Below, one piece after another: positions 1 through 9,089 of a stretch of 64,000 nt of DNA (its first letter is position 1; each line of letters begins with the position of its first letter). The notes below the pieces were generated by a model that did no database searches, was not told the DNA's origin, and was given only the letters and a program-made list of their open reading frames with translations. The DNA is from an uncultured Bacteroidota bacterium. GTDB lineage: Bacteria; Bacteroidota; Bacteroidia; Bacteroidales; F082. Where the stretch lies: NCBI GenBank assembly GCA_913009685.1, contig CAJVXP010000005.1, positions 1 to 64,000 of the forward strand, in the 5' to 3' direction. A program made the position numbers and the translations under genes.

Positions 1-99
1 GGGGGGTGATGATTCTGTTTTTTTTTTTTTTTTCAAGCAGAAGACGGCATACGAGATAAAGGAATGTGACTGGAGTTCAGACGTGTGCTCTTCCGATCT
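1..99 (+). other. Illumina adapter and poly-T artefact
   Basis: This stretch is not biological. After a G-rich start and 16 Ts (18-33) comes the complete P7 adapter end (34-57, beginning CAAGCAGAAGACGGCATACG), an 8-base index AAAGGAAT (58-65) and the full read-2 primer sequence ending in CTTCCGATCT (66-99). The reverse complement of the index, ATTCCTTT, matches TruSeq index 27 from memory. Genomic sequence begins at about base 100, so any reading frame crossing this part is spurious. Confidence 0.98.
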
Positions 100-132
100 A
101 CCGTTTGTCATCCTGAACGGTAGCGAAGCATC
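100..132 (+). repeat. REP-like hairpin at the contig end
   Basis: ACCGTT (100-105) pairs with AACGGT (116-121) around a ten-base loop, followed by AGCGAAGCATCT. The phrase is of the type of short dispersed palindromes common between Bacteroidota genes. It lies directly after the adapter, so a repeat may be why the assembly stopped here. No second copy was seen in this window. Confidence 0.4.
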
Positions 133-200
133 TCATTACTTGCAAATTAATTTCTGAAAGAGCCCGACGTGTGGGCTGAGTTTTACATTCAGAATATTCT

Positions 201-208
201 TACTTTTG
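201..208 (+). promoter_or_regulatory. -7 box of purE
   Basis: TACTTTTG matches the Bacteroidota -7 consensus TAnnTTTG and lies 18 bases before the purE ATG. No convincing -33 TTTG was seen upstream. Confidence 0.55.
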
Positions 209-226
209 TGAAAAAACAAAAAGCCT

Positions 227-733
227 ATGACCCCTCGTGTAAGTATCATAATGGGAAGTACTTCCGATTTGAAAATCATGGAAAAAGCAGCACAGTTTCT
301 CGACGAGATGGAAATTCCTTTTGAGATGAATGCACTTTCGGCACACCGCACTCCGGAAGCGGTAGAAACCTTTGCCAAAAGTGCCGAAACGCGTGGTTTG
401 CAAGTTATTATTGCCGGCGCCGGTATGGCGGCTCACCTGCCGGGGGTTATTGCCGCTTCAACAGCCATTCCGGTGATTGGCGTTCCTATTAACGCAACGT
501 TGGATGGTATGGATGCGCTGCTCGCTATCGTACAAATGCCTCCCGGGATTCCCGTGGCAACGGTAGGTATCAACAATGCCCTCAATGCGGCTATCCTGGC
601 CGCCCAAATGCTTGCCGTGGAAGACAATGTCATCCGGACAAGGCTCAAAACTTACAAAGCCGGCCTGAAACAAAAAATCGAGAAAGCCAATACGGAACTA
701 CAGGCGTTGAAATATCGTTTTAAAACCAATTAG
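227..733 (+). CDS. purE: N5-carboxyaminoimidazole ribonucleotide mutase
   Basis: PurE rearranges N5-CAIR to CAIR in cytoplasmic de novo purine synthesis. The 168 residues match the usual length of the class I bacterial enzyme. The N-terminal GSTSD loop (about residues 10-14) and the SAHRTP motif (about 38-43), which hold substrate phosphate and catalytic residues in this family, are present, as is the glycine-rich [11 protein letters not shown] segment. The ATG at 227 gives the expected short lead-in before the first strand. The gene stands alone with its own promoter box; no other purine gene is adjacent. Confidence 0.95.
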   Translation: MTPRVSIIMGSTSDLKIMEKAAQFLDEMEIPFEMNALSAHRTPEAVETFAKSAETRGLQVIIAGAGMAAHLPGVIAASTAIPVIGVPINATLDGMDALLAIVQMPPGIPVATVGINNALNAAILAAQMLAVEDNVIRTRLKTYKAGLKQKIEKANTELQALKYRFKTN

Positions 734-1035
734 CCCGCATCATCCATCTCGTTTGTAACGGACGGATAGTGGTGAAAAAAACATTATCATGCCTTTATTA
801 TAGCTCTGCTCCTCCGGATTTGTAATCCGGATGTTTTTAGGAAAGGGATTTAAAATCCCTATAGCCCTGAAAAGGTCAGAATAAGACGCGTCTCGCCGCG
901 TGCCTGTCTCGTCCCGGACGAGAGCAAGATATCCCTGCCGGCCGGATAATCCCTGTTTTCTTTTTACAGGATTCCTCCCCGCAACTTCCTTTCTTCCATA
1001 GAATATTTTACCTTTGTCATCTAATTTTTAATGTT
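734..1035. repeat. Intergenic cluster of three palindromes
   Basis: No gene is seen here. Three short perfect palindromes follow one another: TCCGGATT/AATCCGGA (813-831), AGGGATTT/AAATCCCT (844-860) and TCTCGTCC/GGACGAGA (907-923). The core GGATTTAAAATCC recurs at about 54453-54466, and TCTCGTTTAAAACGAGA at about 15302-15318 has the same design. They resemble REP elements; no encoded product is apparent. Confidence 0.5.
1009..1016 (+). promoter_or_regulatory. -7 box of pdxA
   Basis: TACCTTTG fits TAnnTTTG and ends 19 bases before the pdxA ATG. A -33 element is not obvious. Confidence 0.5.
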
Positions 1036-2109
1036 ATGATAAAGGAACGTTTGAAAGGAAAAACTGCTCCCCTCCGTGTGGGCGTTACCCACGGCGATTT
1101 TAACGGAATAAGTTACGAGGTAATGATTAAAGCCTTAATGGACAGCCGTTTATACGAGTTGTTTACGCCGGTTATTTACGGGCTGCCCCGTGTCGTAGGC
1201 TTCCATCGCAAGTATATGCATCTTTCCGACTTCAATTATAGTGTCATTTCTAATATTTCAAAAATCACCGACAGAAAGCTAAACATACGCAGCCTCAGCG
1301 ATGAAGAGATAAAAATCGATTTCGGGAAATCCACCAGTCTGGCAGGTGAGTTTGCTTTTGAAGCTTTGGAAACGGCCGTGAAAGACCTGCGTAACAAAAA
1401 AATCGATGTGCTCGTAACAGCACCCATTAACAAAGAAAATATTCATTCGGAAAAGTTTAATTTCCAAGGACATACTGAATACCTGACACAGCGTTTTGGC
1501 TCTGAAAATTCGCTGATGCTCATGGTGTCCGACCATCTGAAAGTGGGCACAGTTACCAACCATATTCCTGTCAGCGAAGTGGCCGGCGCTATCACCGAAA
1601 AACTTATTCTCACCAAACTAATTATTTTGAACGATTCGTTGAAAAAGGATTTCCTCATCGAAAGACCTAAAATTGCTGTTTTGGGATTAAACCCCCATGC
1701 CGGTGACAATGGACTTATCGGTACCGAAGACGAATCGGTGATTCATGCCGCCATTATTAAAGCCAAAAAACAGGGGCTGCTGGCTTTCGGTCCTTTTCCT
1801 GCTGATGGTTTTTTCGGTGCCGGTAACTATACGAAATACGATGCTGTTTTGGCCATGTATCACGACCAGGGGCTGATTCCTTTTAAATTGATGGCTTTGG
1901 ACAGCGGCGTAAACTATACAGCCGGGTTGCCCATTGTTCGTACTTCACCCGACCACGGAACAGCTTATGATATTGCCGGTAAAAACATTGCTTCTCCGGC
2001 TTCCATGCGTCAGGCTGTTTATCTGGCCCTTGACATTTATAAAAACCGAAAAAAATGGGAAGCTATGAATACAAAACCTTTGGTTGTAAGCCACCAGGAA
2101 AACAGCTAA
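1036..2109 (+). CDS. pdxA: 4-hydroxythreonine-4-phosphate dehydrogenase
   Basis: PdxA oxidises 4-phosphohydroxy-L-threonine in the DXP-dependent pathway to pyridoxal phosphate. The 357 residues cover the whole family fold: N-terminal GVTHGDFNGI, the APINKENI segment followed by GHTEYL (metal and substrate region), LNPHAGDNG, DAVLAMYHDQGLIPFK and the C-terminal SPDHGTAYDIAGK. The usual N-terminal pattern GDPxGIGPE reads GDFNGISYE here, a mild departure seen in Bacteroidota members. It lies 65 bases before murF-alr on the same strand, whose racemase half needs PLP; co-transcription is possible but not proven. Confidence 0.93.
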   Translation: MIKERLKGKTAPLRVGVTHGDFNGISYEVMIKALMDSRLYELFTPVIYGLPRVVGFHRKYMHLSDFNYSVISNISKITDRKLNIRSLSDEEIKIDFGKSTSLAGEFAFEALETAVKDLRNKKIDVLVTAPINKENIHSEKFNFQGHTEYLTQRFGSENSLMLMVSDHLKVGTVTNHIPVSEVAGAITEKLILTKLIILNDSLKKDFLIERPKIAVLGLNPHAGDNGLIGTEDESVIHAAIIKAKKQGLLAFGPFPADGFFGAGNYTKYDAVLAMYHDQGLIPFKLMALDSGVNYTAGLPIVRTSPDHGTAYDIAGKNIASPASMRQAVYLALDIYKNRKKWEAMNTKPLVVSHQENS

Positions 2110-2174
2110 AAATATCCGGGATTAATTTTTCCGGTTTCCGGTTTGTTTTTTTTCTGAAATGATTTAAAAAAAGT

Positions 2175-4667
2175 ATGTTACACAAACAATATTCCGGAAA
2201 TGAGCTGGCTGAGGTGATGAAAGCACAGCTGTTTTCTCCCGATGTCGCCTCCATAAAAGTTGAGGATATTCTCATTGACAGCCGTCGGTTTATTCGTGCC
2301 GAAAAATGTCTGTTTTTTGCTCTTTCCGGAAAAAGAAACGATGGCCAAAAATATGTCAAAGACCTCTATAAAAAAGGAATACGCTATTTTGTGGTGTCGG
2401 ATAAAAACTTTTCTGCCTCCGGTATGGAAAAAGCCTCTTTTTTCCGGGTTCCGGATGCCCTGAAAGCATTGCAACAGCTGGCTGCCTACCATCGCAGCCT
2501 CTTTGATATCCCGGTGGTGGGAATTACCGGTAGCAACGGGAAAACAATTGTGAAAGAGTGGCTTTTTCAGTTGATGAGTCCCGATAAAAAAATTGTGCGC
2601 AGCCCCAAGAGTTACAATTCTCAAGTCGGGGTGCCGCTGTCTGTATGGCAAATGAACAGCCAACATGAACTGGCACTGTTTGAAGCAGGAATTTCCGAAC
2701 CCGACGAAATGGATAATCTGCAGATGATAATCCGGCCGAAGTTGGGCATTTTTACTAATATCGGTGAAGCGCATAGCGAGGGATTTATCAGTAAGGCACA
2801 GAAAATCGGCGAAAAATTAAAGCTGTTTACCCGTGTGGATACGCTGATTTACAACAACGACCAAAAAGAGTTGCTGGAGGTGATTATCCGTACGGGGATT
2901 CTTGGAAATATCGGTACCTTTACATGGGGCGCCGATGAAAACAGCGATCTGCGCATTCTTGACAAACGAATAGAAACATTAGCTGCCAAAATTCGTGGTA
3001 TTTACAAAGATGAGGAAATCTCCATTGAGATTCCTTTTGCCGATGCTGCTTCGGTGGAGAATGCCATTCACTGCTGGGCCGCCATGCTGAGCCTTGGTTA
3101 TGACCAAAAAACTATTCGCGAACGCATGGCGACGCTAACACCCATAGCCATGCGCCTCGAACAGAAAGAAGGAATTAATAATTGCACCATCATCAACGAT
3201 GCGTATAATTCCGATTTTAATTCGCTGACGATTGCTTTGGACTTTATGAGTCAGCAAAACCAGCATCGTGAGAAAGTGGTTGTTCTTTCGGATATTTTGC
3301 AAAGCGGCCGTAATGAGTTAGAATTGTATGCCGATGTGGCGGCCTTGCTGAAGCAAAAAGGGATAACCCGGTTGATCGGTATCGGGCCTGCTATTTCACG
3401 ACATCCCGGTTTATTTGAAATGGAAAAAGACTTCTTTCCGGCTACCCGCGATTTTATCTCCGGTTTTTCAATGGCTTCTCTCCGCAACCAGACCATCCTG
3501 TTGAAAGGGGCCCGGATTTTTGAGTTTGAACGCATCAACCGCCTTTTGCAACAAAAAGTTCATGAAACAGTTTTTGAGATTAACCTGAGTGCTCTGGTGG
3601 AAAACCTCAATTTTTTCCGCTCTAAGCTAAAACCCGAAACAAAAGTTATGGCTATGGTGAAAGCTTTTTCGTATGGCAGCGGAAGTTTCGAGATCGCTAA
3701 TATTTTGCAGTTTCATCAGGTGGATTATCTTGCTGTTGCTTACGTGGATGAAGGGGTGGAGCTGCGTAATGCAGGAATCGGATTGCCTGTTATGGTGATG
3801 AATCCTGAGGAATATACTTTTGATTTGATGATTAAATATCAGCTTGAGCCGGAGATTTTCAGCTTTCGCGCTTTAAAAATGCTTGAAAAAGCCATCAAAA
3901 GAAACGCCCTGCCGCAAAACAAGCCCGTAAAAATTCATCTGAAGCTGGAAACAGGCATGCACCGGCTTGGATTTCAGGAAGATGAACTGGATGAGTTGAT
4001 AACACATTTAAAATTAAATCCACTGATTTATGTGCAATCTGTCTTCTCACATCTCGTGGGTAGCGACAAGCCTTCACTGGACGATTTCACACATACGCAG
4101 ATTACCCTGCTTACGCAAATGGCACAAAAATTAAAAGAGGAGCTGGAACATCCTTTTATGTTGCATTTGCTCAATTCGGCAGGCATCAGCCGTTTCCCGG
4201 AGGCTCAATTCGATATGGTACGTCTCGGCATTGGCCTGTATGGTATTTCTTCTCACAAAGAAACCGCCGAAAGTCTTCAGCATGTTACCAGTCTGCGTAC
4301 GGAAATTACGCAAATCAAAGTGGTTAAAACCGGAGAATCGGTAGGCTACAACCGAAGCTTTGTAGCTGAAAGCGAGAGACTGATAGCGACTGTTTCGGCA
4401 GGCTATGCCGATGGCATGTTTCGCCTGCTCGGAAACGGGAATTTCTCCCTTTGGGTAAAAGGTAAATCCGCTCCTATTGTGGGCGACATTTGCATGGATA
4501 TGTGTATGATAGATGTAACCGGAATGAAAGTGAAAGAAGGCGATGCTGTGATTGTTTTCAATGCCGAGCATCCGGTGACAGAACTGGCTGCCGCCGCCAA
4601 TACCATCCCCTACGAAGTGCTGAGCCGCATTTCGCGAAGAGTGAAACGGGTGTATTTTCATGAGTAG
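2175..4667 (+). CDS. murF-alr: Bifunctional MurF ligase / alanine racemase
   Basis: This 830-residue fusion makes two consecutive contributions to peptidoglycan. The N-terminal half (about 1-450) is UDP-N-acetylmuramoyl-tripeptide:D-Ala-D-Ala ligase, with the ATP loop GITGSNGKT at about residues 115-123. The C-terminal half (about 460-830) is a type III-fold alanine racemase, with the PLP-binding lysine K496 in MVKAFSYGSG and the late motifs AGYADGM and GDICMDMCMID. The fused arrangement is characteristic of Bacteroidota, and both halves look complete. It supplies D-alanine and uses its dimer within one cytoplasmic polypeptide. Confidence 0.95.
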   Translation: MLHKQYSGNELAEVMKAQLFSPDVASIKVEDILIDSRRFIRAEKCLFFALSGKRNDGQKYVKDLYKKGIRYFVVSDKNFSASGMEKASFFRVPDALKALQQLAAYHRSLFDIPVVGITGSNGKTIVKEWLFQLMSPDKKIVRSPKSYNSQVGVPLSVWQMNSQHELALFEAGISEPDEMDNLQMIIRPKLGIFTNIGEAHSEGFISKAQKIGEKLKLFTRVDTLIYNNDQKELLEVIIRTGILGNIGTFTWGADENSDLRILDKRIETLAAKIRGIYKDEEISIEIPFADAASVENAIHCWAAMLSLGYDQKTIRERMATLTPIAMRLEQKEGINNCTIINDAYNSDFNSLTIALDFMSQQNQHREKVVVLSDILQSGRNELELYADVAALLKQKGITRLIGIGPAISRHPGLFEMEKDFFPATRDFISGFSMASLRNQTILLKGARIFEFERINRLLQQKVHETVFEINLSALVENLNFFRSKLKPETKVMAMVKAFSYGSGSFEIANILQFHQVDYLAVAYVDEGVELRNAGIGLPVMVMNPEEYTFDLMIKYQLEPEIFSFRALKMLEKAIKRNALPQNKPVKIHLKLETGMHRLGFQEDELDELITHLKLNPLIYVQSVFSHLVGSDKPSLDDFTHTQITLLTQMAQKLKEELEHPFMLHLLNSAGISRFPEAQFDMVRLGIGLYGISSHKETAESLQHVTSLRTEITQIKVVKTGESVGYNRSFVAESERLIATVSAGYADGMFRLLGNGNFSLWVKGKSAPIVGDICMDMCMIDVTGMKVKEGDAVIVFNAEHPVTELAAAANTIPYEVLSRISRRVKRVYFHE

Positions 4668-4686
4668 CGGAGAGAACCTTCGGTAT

Positions 4687-4715
4687 TTTGGTAAATCTTT
4701 TTTATAATACTTTTG
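4687..4715 (+). promoter_or_regulatory. Promoter of the glycosyltransferase island
   Basis: TTTG (4687-4690) is followed after 17 bases by TACTTTTG (4708-4715), a full match to the Bacteroidota -33/-7 pair. Transcription would begin near 4722. This places an upstream alternative start codon at 4713 inside the promoter and supports ATG 4749 as the start of the following gene. Confidence 0.7.
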
Positions 4716-4748
4716 TGTAACAACTTATTGATAATTCTAAAAAGATAT

Positions 4749-6395
4749 ATGCTGCATACTGAAAAAATAAAAAATTACTACAAATATTTAATCTACATAA
4801 TTCCTGCCCTGTATCTTTTGATGGGTTTCTATTTCCGGCAGATTTTCGGTGATTTGTCGTTAAGATCTATTGATCCGGAATACATTCACTTTATCAGCGC
4901 ACTTTGTGTTTCCACCGGGAAATTTAGCCAGGCCAATATTGACCAACCAGCTTCTGTATTACAGCTTTTACTAGCCGTTGTTTTTAGAGTTGTTTATTTT
5001 TTCAGAGGGAATAGTCTGCCTTATTTTCAGGATGTTATCAGTAATTCTGATTTATATCTTTCTGTCGGAAATCTGGTAATTACGGTTATCGTTGGAATTG
5101 CCTTACTGTGGACCGGCAAAGCTGTTTATAAGATTACCAACAATATCATTTATGCTTTGGCAATACAAACTTCTCCTTTTCTTCTTAACATTTGGTACGA
5201 TTTAACCGGGCGAATCTATTCCGAACTGCTTTTTATCATTCCTGTTCTAATTCTTCAGGTATTACTGTTACGCGAAATCTATCGTCAAAATGAGAGCTAT
5301 AAACCCCGGATATTTCTGTATGCTTTTGCCGTAGCCATAGGTATGTCGCTGAAAATGACCTTTTTGCCATTTATCATTTTGCCATTGTTTCTCATAAAAA
5401 CTTTCCGGTATAAGCTTAAATATCTGATATACACTATTTTGATCTTCTTTGCCATCTCTCTCCCCGTTGTATTTCAATTTGGCAGGTTTCGCCATTGGAT
5501 GTTCAGTATTTTTGTTCACAGCGGCACTTATGAAGGCGGAGCAAAAAATATTATCAATACTCATCTGTTTGTCAGTAACTTTAAATCCCTGCTAACATCC
5601 CAACGCGAATTCTTTTATGCTTTCATTTTACTTTTTATCCTTTTAGTTACACTTTTTATTGCCGGGAAATCCAGGACTGTTCTTACACGGATAGCTTTGG
5701 GATTACTCGTCGTTTTTTCAGGTTTTATCTTTATTACGAGTAAGCAGTACGCCATCAGGTATTTTGTTCCGGCATTGTTATTATTCCCTTTTGTTTTGAT
5801 TCTGAACATGGAAATTATCTTGTCATTTTTCCATCAGCGGGCTGTAAAAATCGTTCTCGGTCTTCTGCTCATATTCATTATTGGAGATAAAATAAAGAAT
5901 GAGATTCCGTATATGCGGATTGTTTCCAAAAGTGTTAGCGCCCAGATGGCTGCCAGGATTGAAACCCGGGATGTGGCCAACACACTTAAAAAAGATAGCT
6001 ATAAGATTATTGTCAGTCAGGATTACGGATGTCCTTTCCATGAGTATGCCATTATGTACAGTTTTAGCTTTGGAGGGAAAAGCTGGCCCGGCTATAAAAA
6101 GAAGTTAAACAGCCTGTATCCCGATACATACCAGTATTTTACATGGGATAATTCGTTGAGATACTGGGGCGGCCCTTTTGATCCCGGCACGGTAATGACT
6201 TCCGGGAAACCGGTTTACCTTTATCTCGAAAAAAACCGGCAGGAACTTTATAACAGAACTATCCATAAACTTTTTGAAAACCACAAAGGATATACTGTTA
6301 AGAAAAAGCTCCTTTTTGAAAATCCCCAAAACGGAGAAGCCATCATACGGCTCTATTTTTCAAAAACAGTAATACAACGGGATACGACGCGCTGA
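4749..6395 (+). CDS. GT-C-like multi-pass membrane glycosyltransferase
   Basis: The 548-residue protein has about ten to twelve hydrophobic helices, beginning at about residue 10, followed by a soluble C-terminal tail from about residue 390. The first external loop carries SIDPEY; an acidic pair in this loop is the usual catalytic signature of GT-C enzymes, which transfer sugars from polyprenyl phosphate outside the membrane. I recognise the fold class, not the substrate. It is the first gene of a run of four similar proteins and a GT2. The start at 4749 rather than a further upstream codon is chosen because the promoter overlaps the longer version. It could also be a non-catalytic membrane protein of the same fold. 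Confidence 0.7.
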   Translation: MLHTEKIKNYYKYLIYIIPALYLLMGFYFRQIFGDLSLRSIDPEYIHFISALCVSTGKFSQANIDQPASVLQLLLAVVFRVVYFFRGNSLPYFQDVISNSDLYLSVGNLVITVIVGIALLWTGKAVYKITNNIIYALAIQTSPFLLNIWYDLTGRIYSELLFIIPVLILQVLLLREIYRQNESYKPRIFLYAFAVAIGMSLKMTFLPFIILPLFLIKTFRYKLKYLIYTILIFFAISLPVVFQFGRFRHWMFSIFVHSGTYEGGAKNIINTHLFVSNFKSLLTSQREFFYAFILLFILLVTLFIAGKSRTVLTRIALGLLVVFSGFIFITSKQYAIRYFVPALLLFPFVLILNMEIILSFFHQRAVKIVLGLLLIFIIGDKIKNEIPYMRIVSKSVSAQMAARIETRDVANTLKKDSYKIIVSQDYGCPFHEYAIMYSFSFGGKSWPGYKKKLNSLYPDTYQYFTWDNSLRYWGGPFDPGTVMTSGKPVYLYLEKNRQELYNRTIHKLFENHKGYTVKKKLLFENPQNGEAIIRLYFSKTVIQRDTTR

Positions 6396-6456
6396 GGTTG
6401 TGAGAACTTTTGTCCGGATTTTGAAAAGGCCTTTCAGGAAAAATAAAAAAACAAAA

Positions 6457-8193
6457 ATGAACATTCGTTACATAAAATACATTATTCCCGAGCTCGTCAT
6501 TATTCTGGTTTTCATTCTGATGATTCAAACAAATAAGGCCAGGGTTGATGTGGTCATCAAAGCCGATGCAATTGGTTATTATGATTATTTACCCTCTCTT
6601 TTCATCCACCACGACCTGGTGAGAAAAAGCAAACCCGTGCGAACGAATTCCGCATTTTACAAACGTATCGATAAGGAGGGCGTTTATGTGGATTATAAGG
6701 GATTTAAAGTTGATAAATATCCCGTAGGAACAGCCCTCTTGCAATGGCCTTTTTTCTATGTTACTTATCTGATTACTCCGCTTAGTGGCAATCCTGCAGA
6801 CGGATACCAAAAACCTTTTCAACGAGCAGTTTTGTATGCCACCCTTTTTTATCTTTTTCTCGGTATCTTTTTTCTGCGGAAGACACTGGAGTTATATGAT
6901 ATTAAAAAATCTGTTATCATATTTTTACAAGTCTTATTGGTTTTTGCTACCGGGGTAACCAATTATGCCAATTTTGATGCCGGATTCAGTCATGTTTATT
7001 CCCTTTTTGCCATAAACGCTTTTTTTTATTTTGTCCGGTCTTTTTTCATAAAAAACCGTTTCAAGTATTTTATTTTAGCTGGTATCTTCTTGGGGCTCAT
7101 TCTCCTTATTCGTCAGGTCAACATGCTGGCTCTTCTTTTTGTTCCGTTTCTCGCGGGGTCGCCCGGTAATTTCAAAAAAGGAATATCTCACCTTTTACAT
7201 CATCCCAAAGTACTGTTGACAGGACTATTTCTCCCGGTTGCTCTGTTTTTTATTCAATGCCAGGCCTGGTATTTACAGACGGGACATTTTTTGCTTTACT
7301 CATATCAGGGCGAAGGGTTTCACTTTTTAAATCCACAATTCATCAATATTTTGTTCAGCTACCGGAAAGGACTGTTTGTTTATACTCCGGTTTTGTTTTT
7401 TTCGTTGTTTGGCCTTATCTGGCTGGTATACAAGCGAAAATATTATCTGGTCTTTACCTGGCTTGCCTTTTTCACAACCATTACCTATGTGTTTTCTTCC
7501 TGGCATTCCTGGGATTATGGTGCCAGTTACGGTTCGCGTGTTTTTATTGATTATTACGGTGTTTTTTTTATTCTTATTGCTTTATTGATCAATGACATCC
7601 CGAAAATACTCAAGACAGGAATCATTTTACTCTCTGTTTTAACCATCCCTGTCAACCTGATTCAAAGTTACCAATACAAAAATTTTATTTTGCATTGGAC
7701 CGATATGAATAAAGAAAAGTACTGGGAAGTATTTTTAAAAACGGAAAACCGCTACAAAGGACTGCTATGGAAAAAGAAATACGACGAGCATCAGTATGCC
7801 GTGGTAAAAAAAGTATTCATCGGCGACATAACCGGCTCTCAAAAAAACAAATTGCAGTTGATTTACCAAACCAACAGCATGTCCATCCCCGATTTTAACC
7901 GGGTAAGTCTTATTCGGATAAGTTTTGCTAACAAATTTTCAGAAAACAACGATGCAAAAATAATCATACGTATAAGCGATGCTGCCACCGGCGAAACAGA
8001 TTACTGGTTCGCCTCTTATTTAATTCATTTTGCCCGAAAGCAATTTGGACAATGGCAAAAAGGCTCTTACAATTATGCATTTAAGCCGATGACCGATGAC
8101 AAAGAAAAAATCATTACCGTGAAACTCTTTTCAGAAAAACAACAGGTCAATATTTTGAAAAATTTTCAAATAGAATTTTTAGTACACCATTAA
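6457..8193 (+). CDS. GT-C-like membrane protein, paralogue A
   Basis: This 578-residue protein has about eleven membrane helices and a soluble C-terminal domain of about 150 residues that looks beta-rich. After the first helix it carries DAIGYYDYLPSLFIHHD, and later FLNPQFINILFS, YRKGLFVYTP and SSWHSWDYG. The same motifs occur at matching places in the protein at 11888, so the two are paralogues. An acidic residue in the first external loop fits a GT-C glycosyltransferase using a lipid-linked sugar; the substrate is unknown. A GTG at 6400 is in frame, but ATG 6457 sits just before the first helix, after an A-rich leader, and is preferred. It follows the previous gene closely, so they are probably one operon. 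Confidence 0.7.
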   Translation: MNIRYIKYIIPELVIILVFILMIQTNKARVDVVIKADAIGYYDYLPSLFIHHDLVRKSKPVRTNSAFYKRIDKEGVYVDYKGFKVDKYPVGTALLQWPFFYVTYLITPLSGNPADGYQKPFQRAVLYATLFYLFLGIFFLRKTLELYDIKKSVIIFLQVLLVFATGVTNYANFDAGFSHVYSLFAINAFFYFVRSFFIKNRFKYFILAGIFLGLILLIRQVNMLALLFVPFLAGSPGNFKKGISHLLHHPKVLLTGLFLPVALFFIQCQAWYLQTGHFLLYSYQGEGFHFLNPQFINILFSYRKGLFVYTPVLFFSLFGLIWLVYKRKYYLVFTWLAFFTTITYVFSSWHSWDYGASYGSRVFIDYYGVFFILIALLINDIPKILKTGIILLSVLTIPVNLIQSYQYKNFILHWTDMNKEKYWEVFLKTENRYKGLLWKKKYDEHQYAVVKKVFIGDITGSQKNKLQLIYQTNSMSIPDFNRVSLIRISFANKFSENNDAKIIIRISDAATGETDYWFASYLIHFARKQFGQWQKGSYNYAFKPMTDDKEKIITVKLFSEKQQVNILKNFQIEFLVHH

Positions 8194-8242
8194 ATTCAGG
8201 TTACTACTTTTTTTTAGGGAAAACAGGACAATGTATTTTTAC

Positions 8243-8250
8243 TATTTTTG
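8243..8250 (+). promoter_or_regulatory. -7 box before the GT2 gene
   Basis: TATTTTTG matches TAnnTTTG 24 bases upstream of ATG 8274. No clear -33 TTTG was found, so an internal operon promoter is only possible. Confidence 0.4.
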
Positions 8251-8273
8251 TCTTTTTAAACCTTTTTTTGTTT

Positions 8274-9005
8274 ATGCCTCAAACATTATCTATTATCATT
8301 CCCGCTTTCAACGAAGCCGGTACCATTAAAATTATTCTAAAAAAAATAATTTCCGTTCAACTGATTCATAAAGTACAAAAAGAGATCATTGTGGTGGATG
8401 ATGCGTCAAAAGATGCTACCGCCGAACAAGTGAATGCCTTTATGAAAAGTCATCCCGGGGAAAATATTAAAATCGTCAGGCAGGATGTCAATCAGGGAAA
8501 AGGAGCAGCCATCCATCACGGCATTGAAGAAGCTACCGGTGATTTTATTGTTATTCAGGATGCGGATACCGAATACAATCCTTCGGAATATAATGTGTTG
8601 TTGCAGCCGGTTATGGATGGCTTTGCCGATGTGGTTTACGGCTCACGTTTTATGGGTGGCGAGCCTCATCGTATTTTGTTTTTCTGGCATTCCATCGGGA
8701 ATAAATTGCTTACAACCCTCTCCAATATGTTTACCAATTTGAACCTGACGGATATGGAAACAGGATACAAGCTGTTTCGTGCCAATATGCTCAAGTCATT
8801 GCTGCTGAAAGAAAACCGTTTTGGCTTTGAGCCTGAAGTAACGGCAAAAATTTCCAGAATCCCCAAAGTTAGAATCTATGAAGTGGGGATCTCTTATTAC
8901 GGGAGAACCTATGAAGAAGGGAAAAAAATCGTCTGGCACGATGGCTTCCATGCTATTTATTGTGTGCTGAAATATAATATCTTCGACAGAAGAGCTCTTA
9001 AATAG
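8274..9005 (+). CDS. GT2 polyprenyl-phosphate sugar transferase, DPM1-like
   Basis: The 243-residue soluble protein is a family 2 glycosyltransferase of the dolichyl-phosphate mannose synthase type. It shows the nucleotide-binding start IIIPAFNEAGTI, VVDDASKDAT, the QGKGAAIHHG turn, the metal-binding QDADTEYNP and the later GSRFMGG and DMETGYKLFR segments. Enzymes of this subgroup load mannose or glucose from a nucleotide sugar onto a polyprenyl phosphate at the inner face of the membrane. No C-terminal membrane helices are present. Placement among GT-C-like proteins suggests it makes their donor lipid, an inference from context. ATG 8274 is preferred to a TTG two codons upstream. Confidence 0.85.
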   Translation: MPQTLSIIIPAFNEAGTIKIILKKIISVQLIHKVQKEIIVVDDASKDATAEQVNAFMKSHPGENIKIVRQDVNQGKGAAIHHGIEEATGDFIVIQDADTEYNPSEYNVLLQPVMDGFADVVYGSRFMGGEPHRILFFWHSIGNKLLTTLSNMFTNLNLTDMETGYKLFRANMLKSLLLKENRFGFEPEVTAKISRIPKVRIYEVGISYYGRTYEEGKKIVWHDGFHAIYCVLKYNIFDRRALK

Positions 9006-9089
9006 TCCATGATAACCGGGCAAAAGAGAAGCCCTTGTTTTCTGCCCGGCTGATTTGAAAATAGAAATTTTGGAGGTGAAAAAACAAAT

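Noticed and set aside
4713-4748. Longer N-terminus for the first GT-C-like protein
   Set aside because: The codon at 4713 lies inside the -7 box TACTTTTG, so it would not be in the transcript. ATG 4749 fits the first helix.
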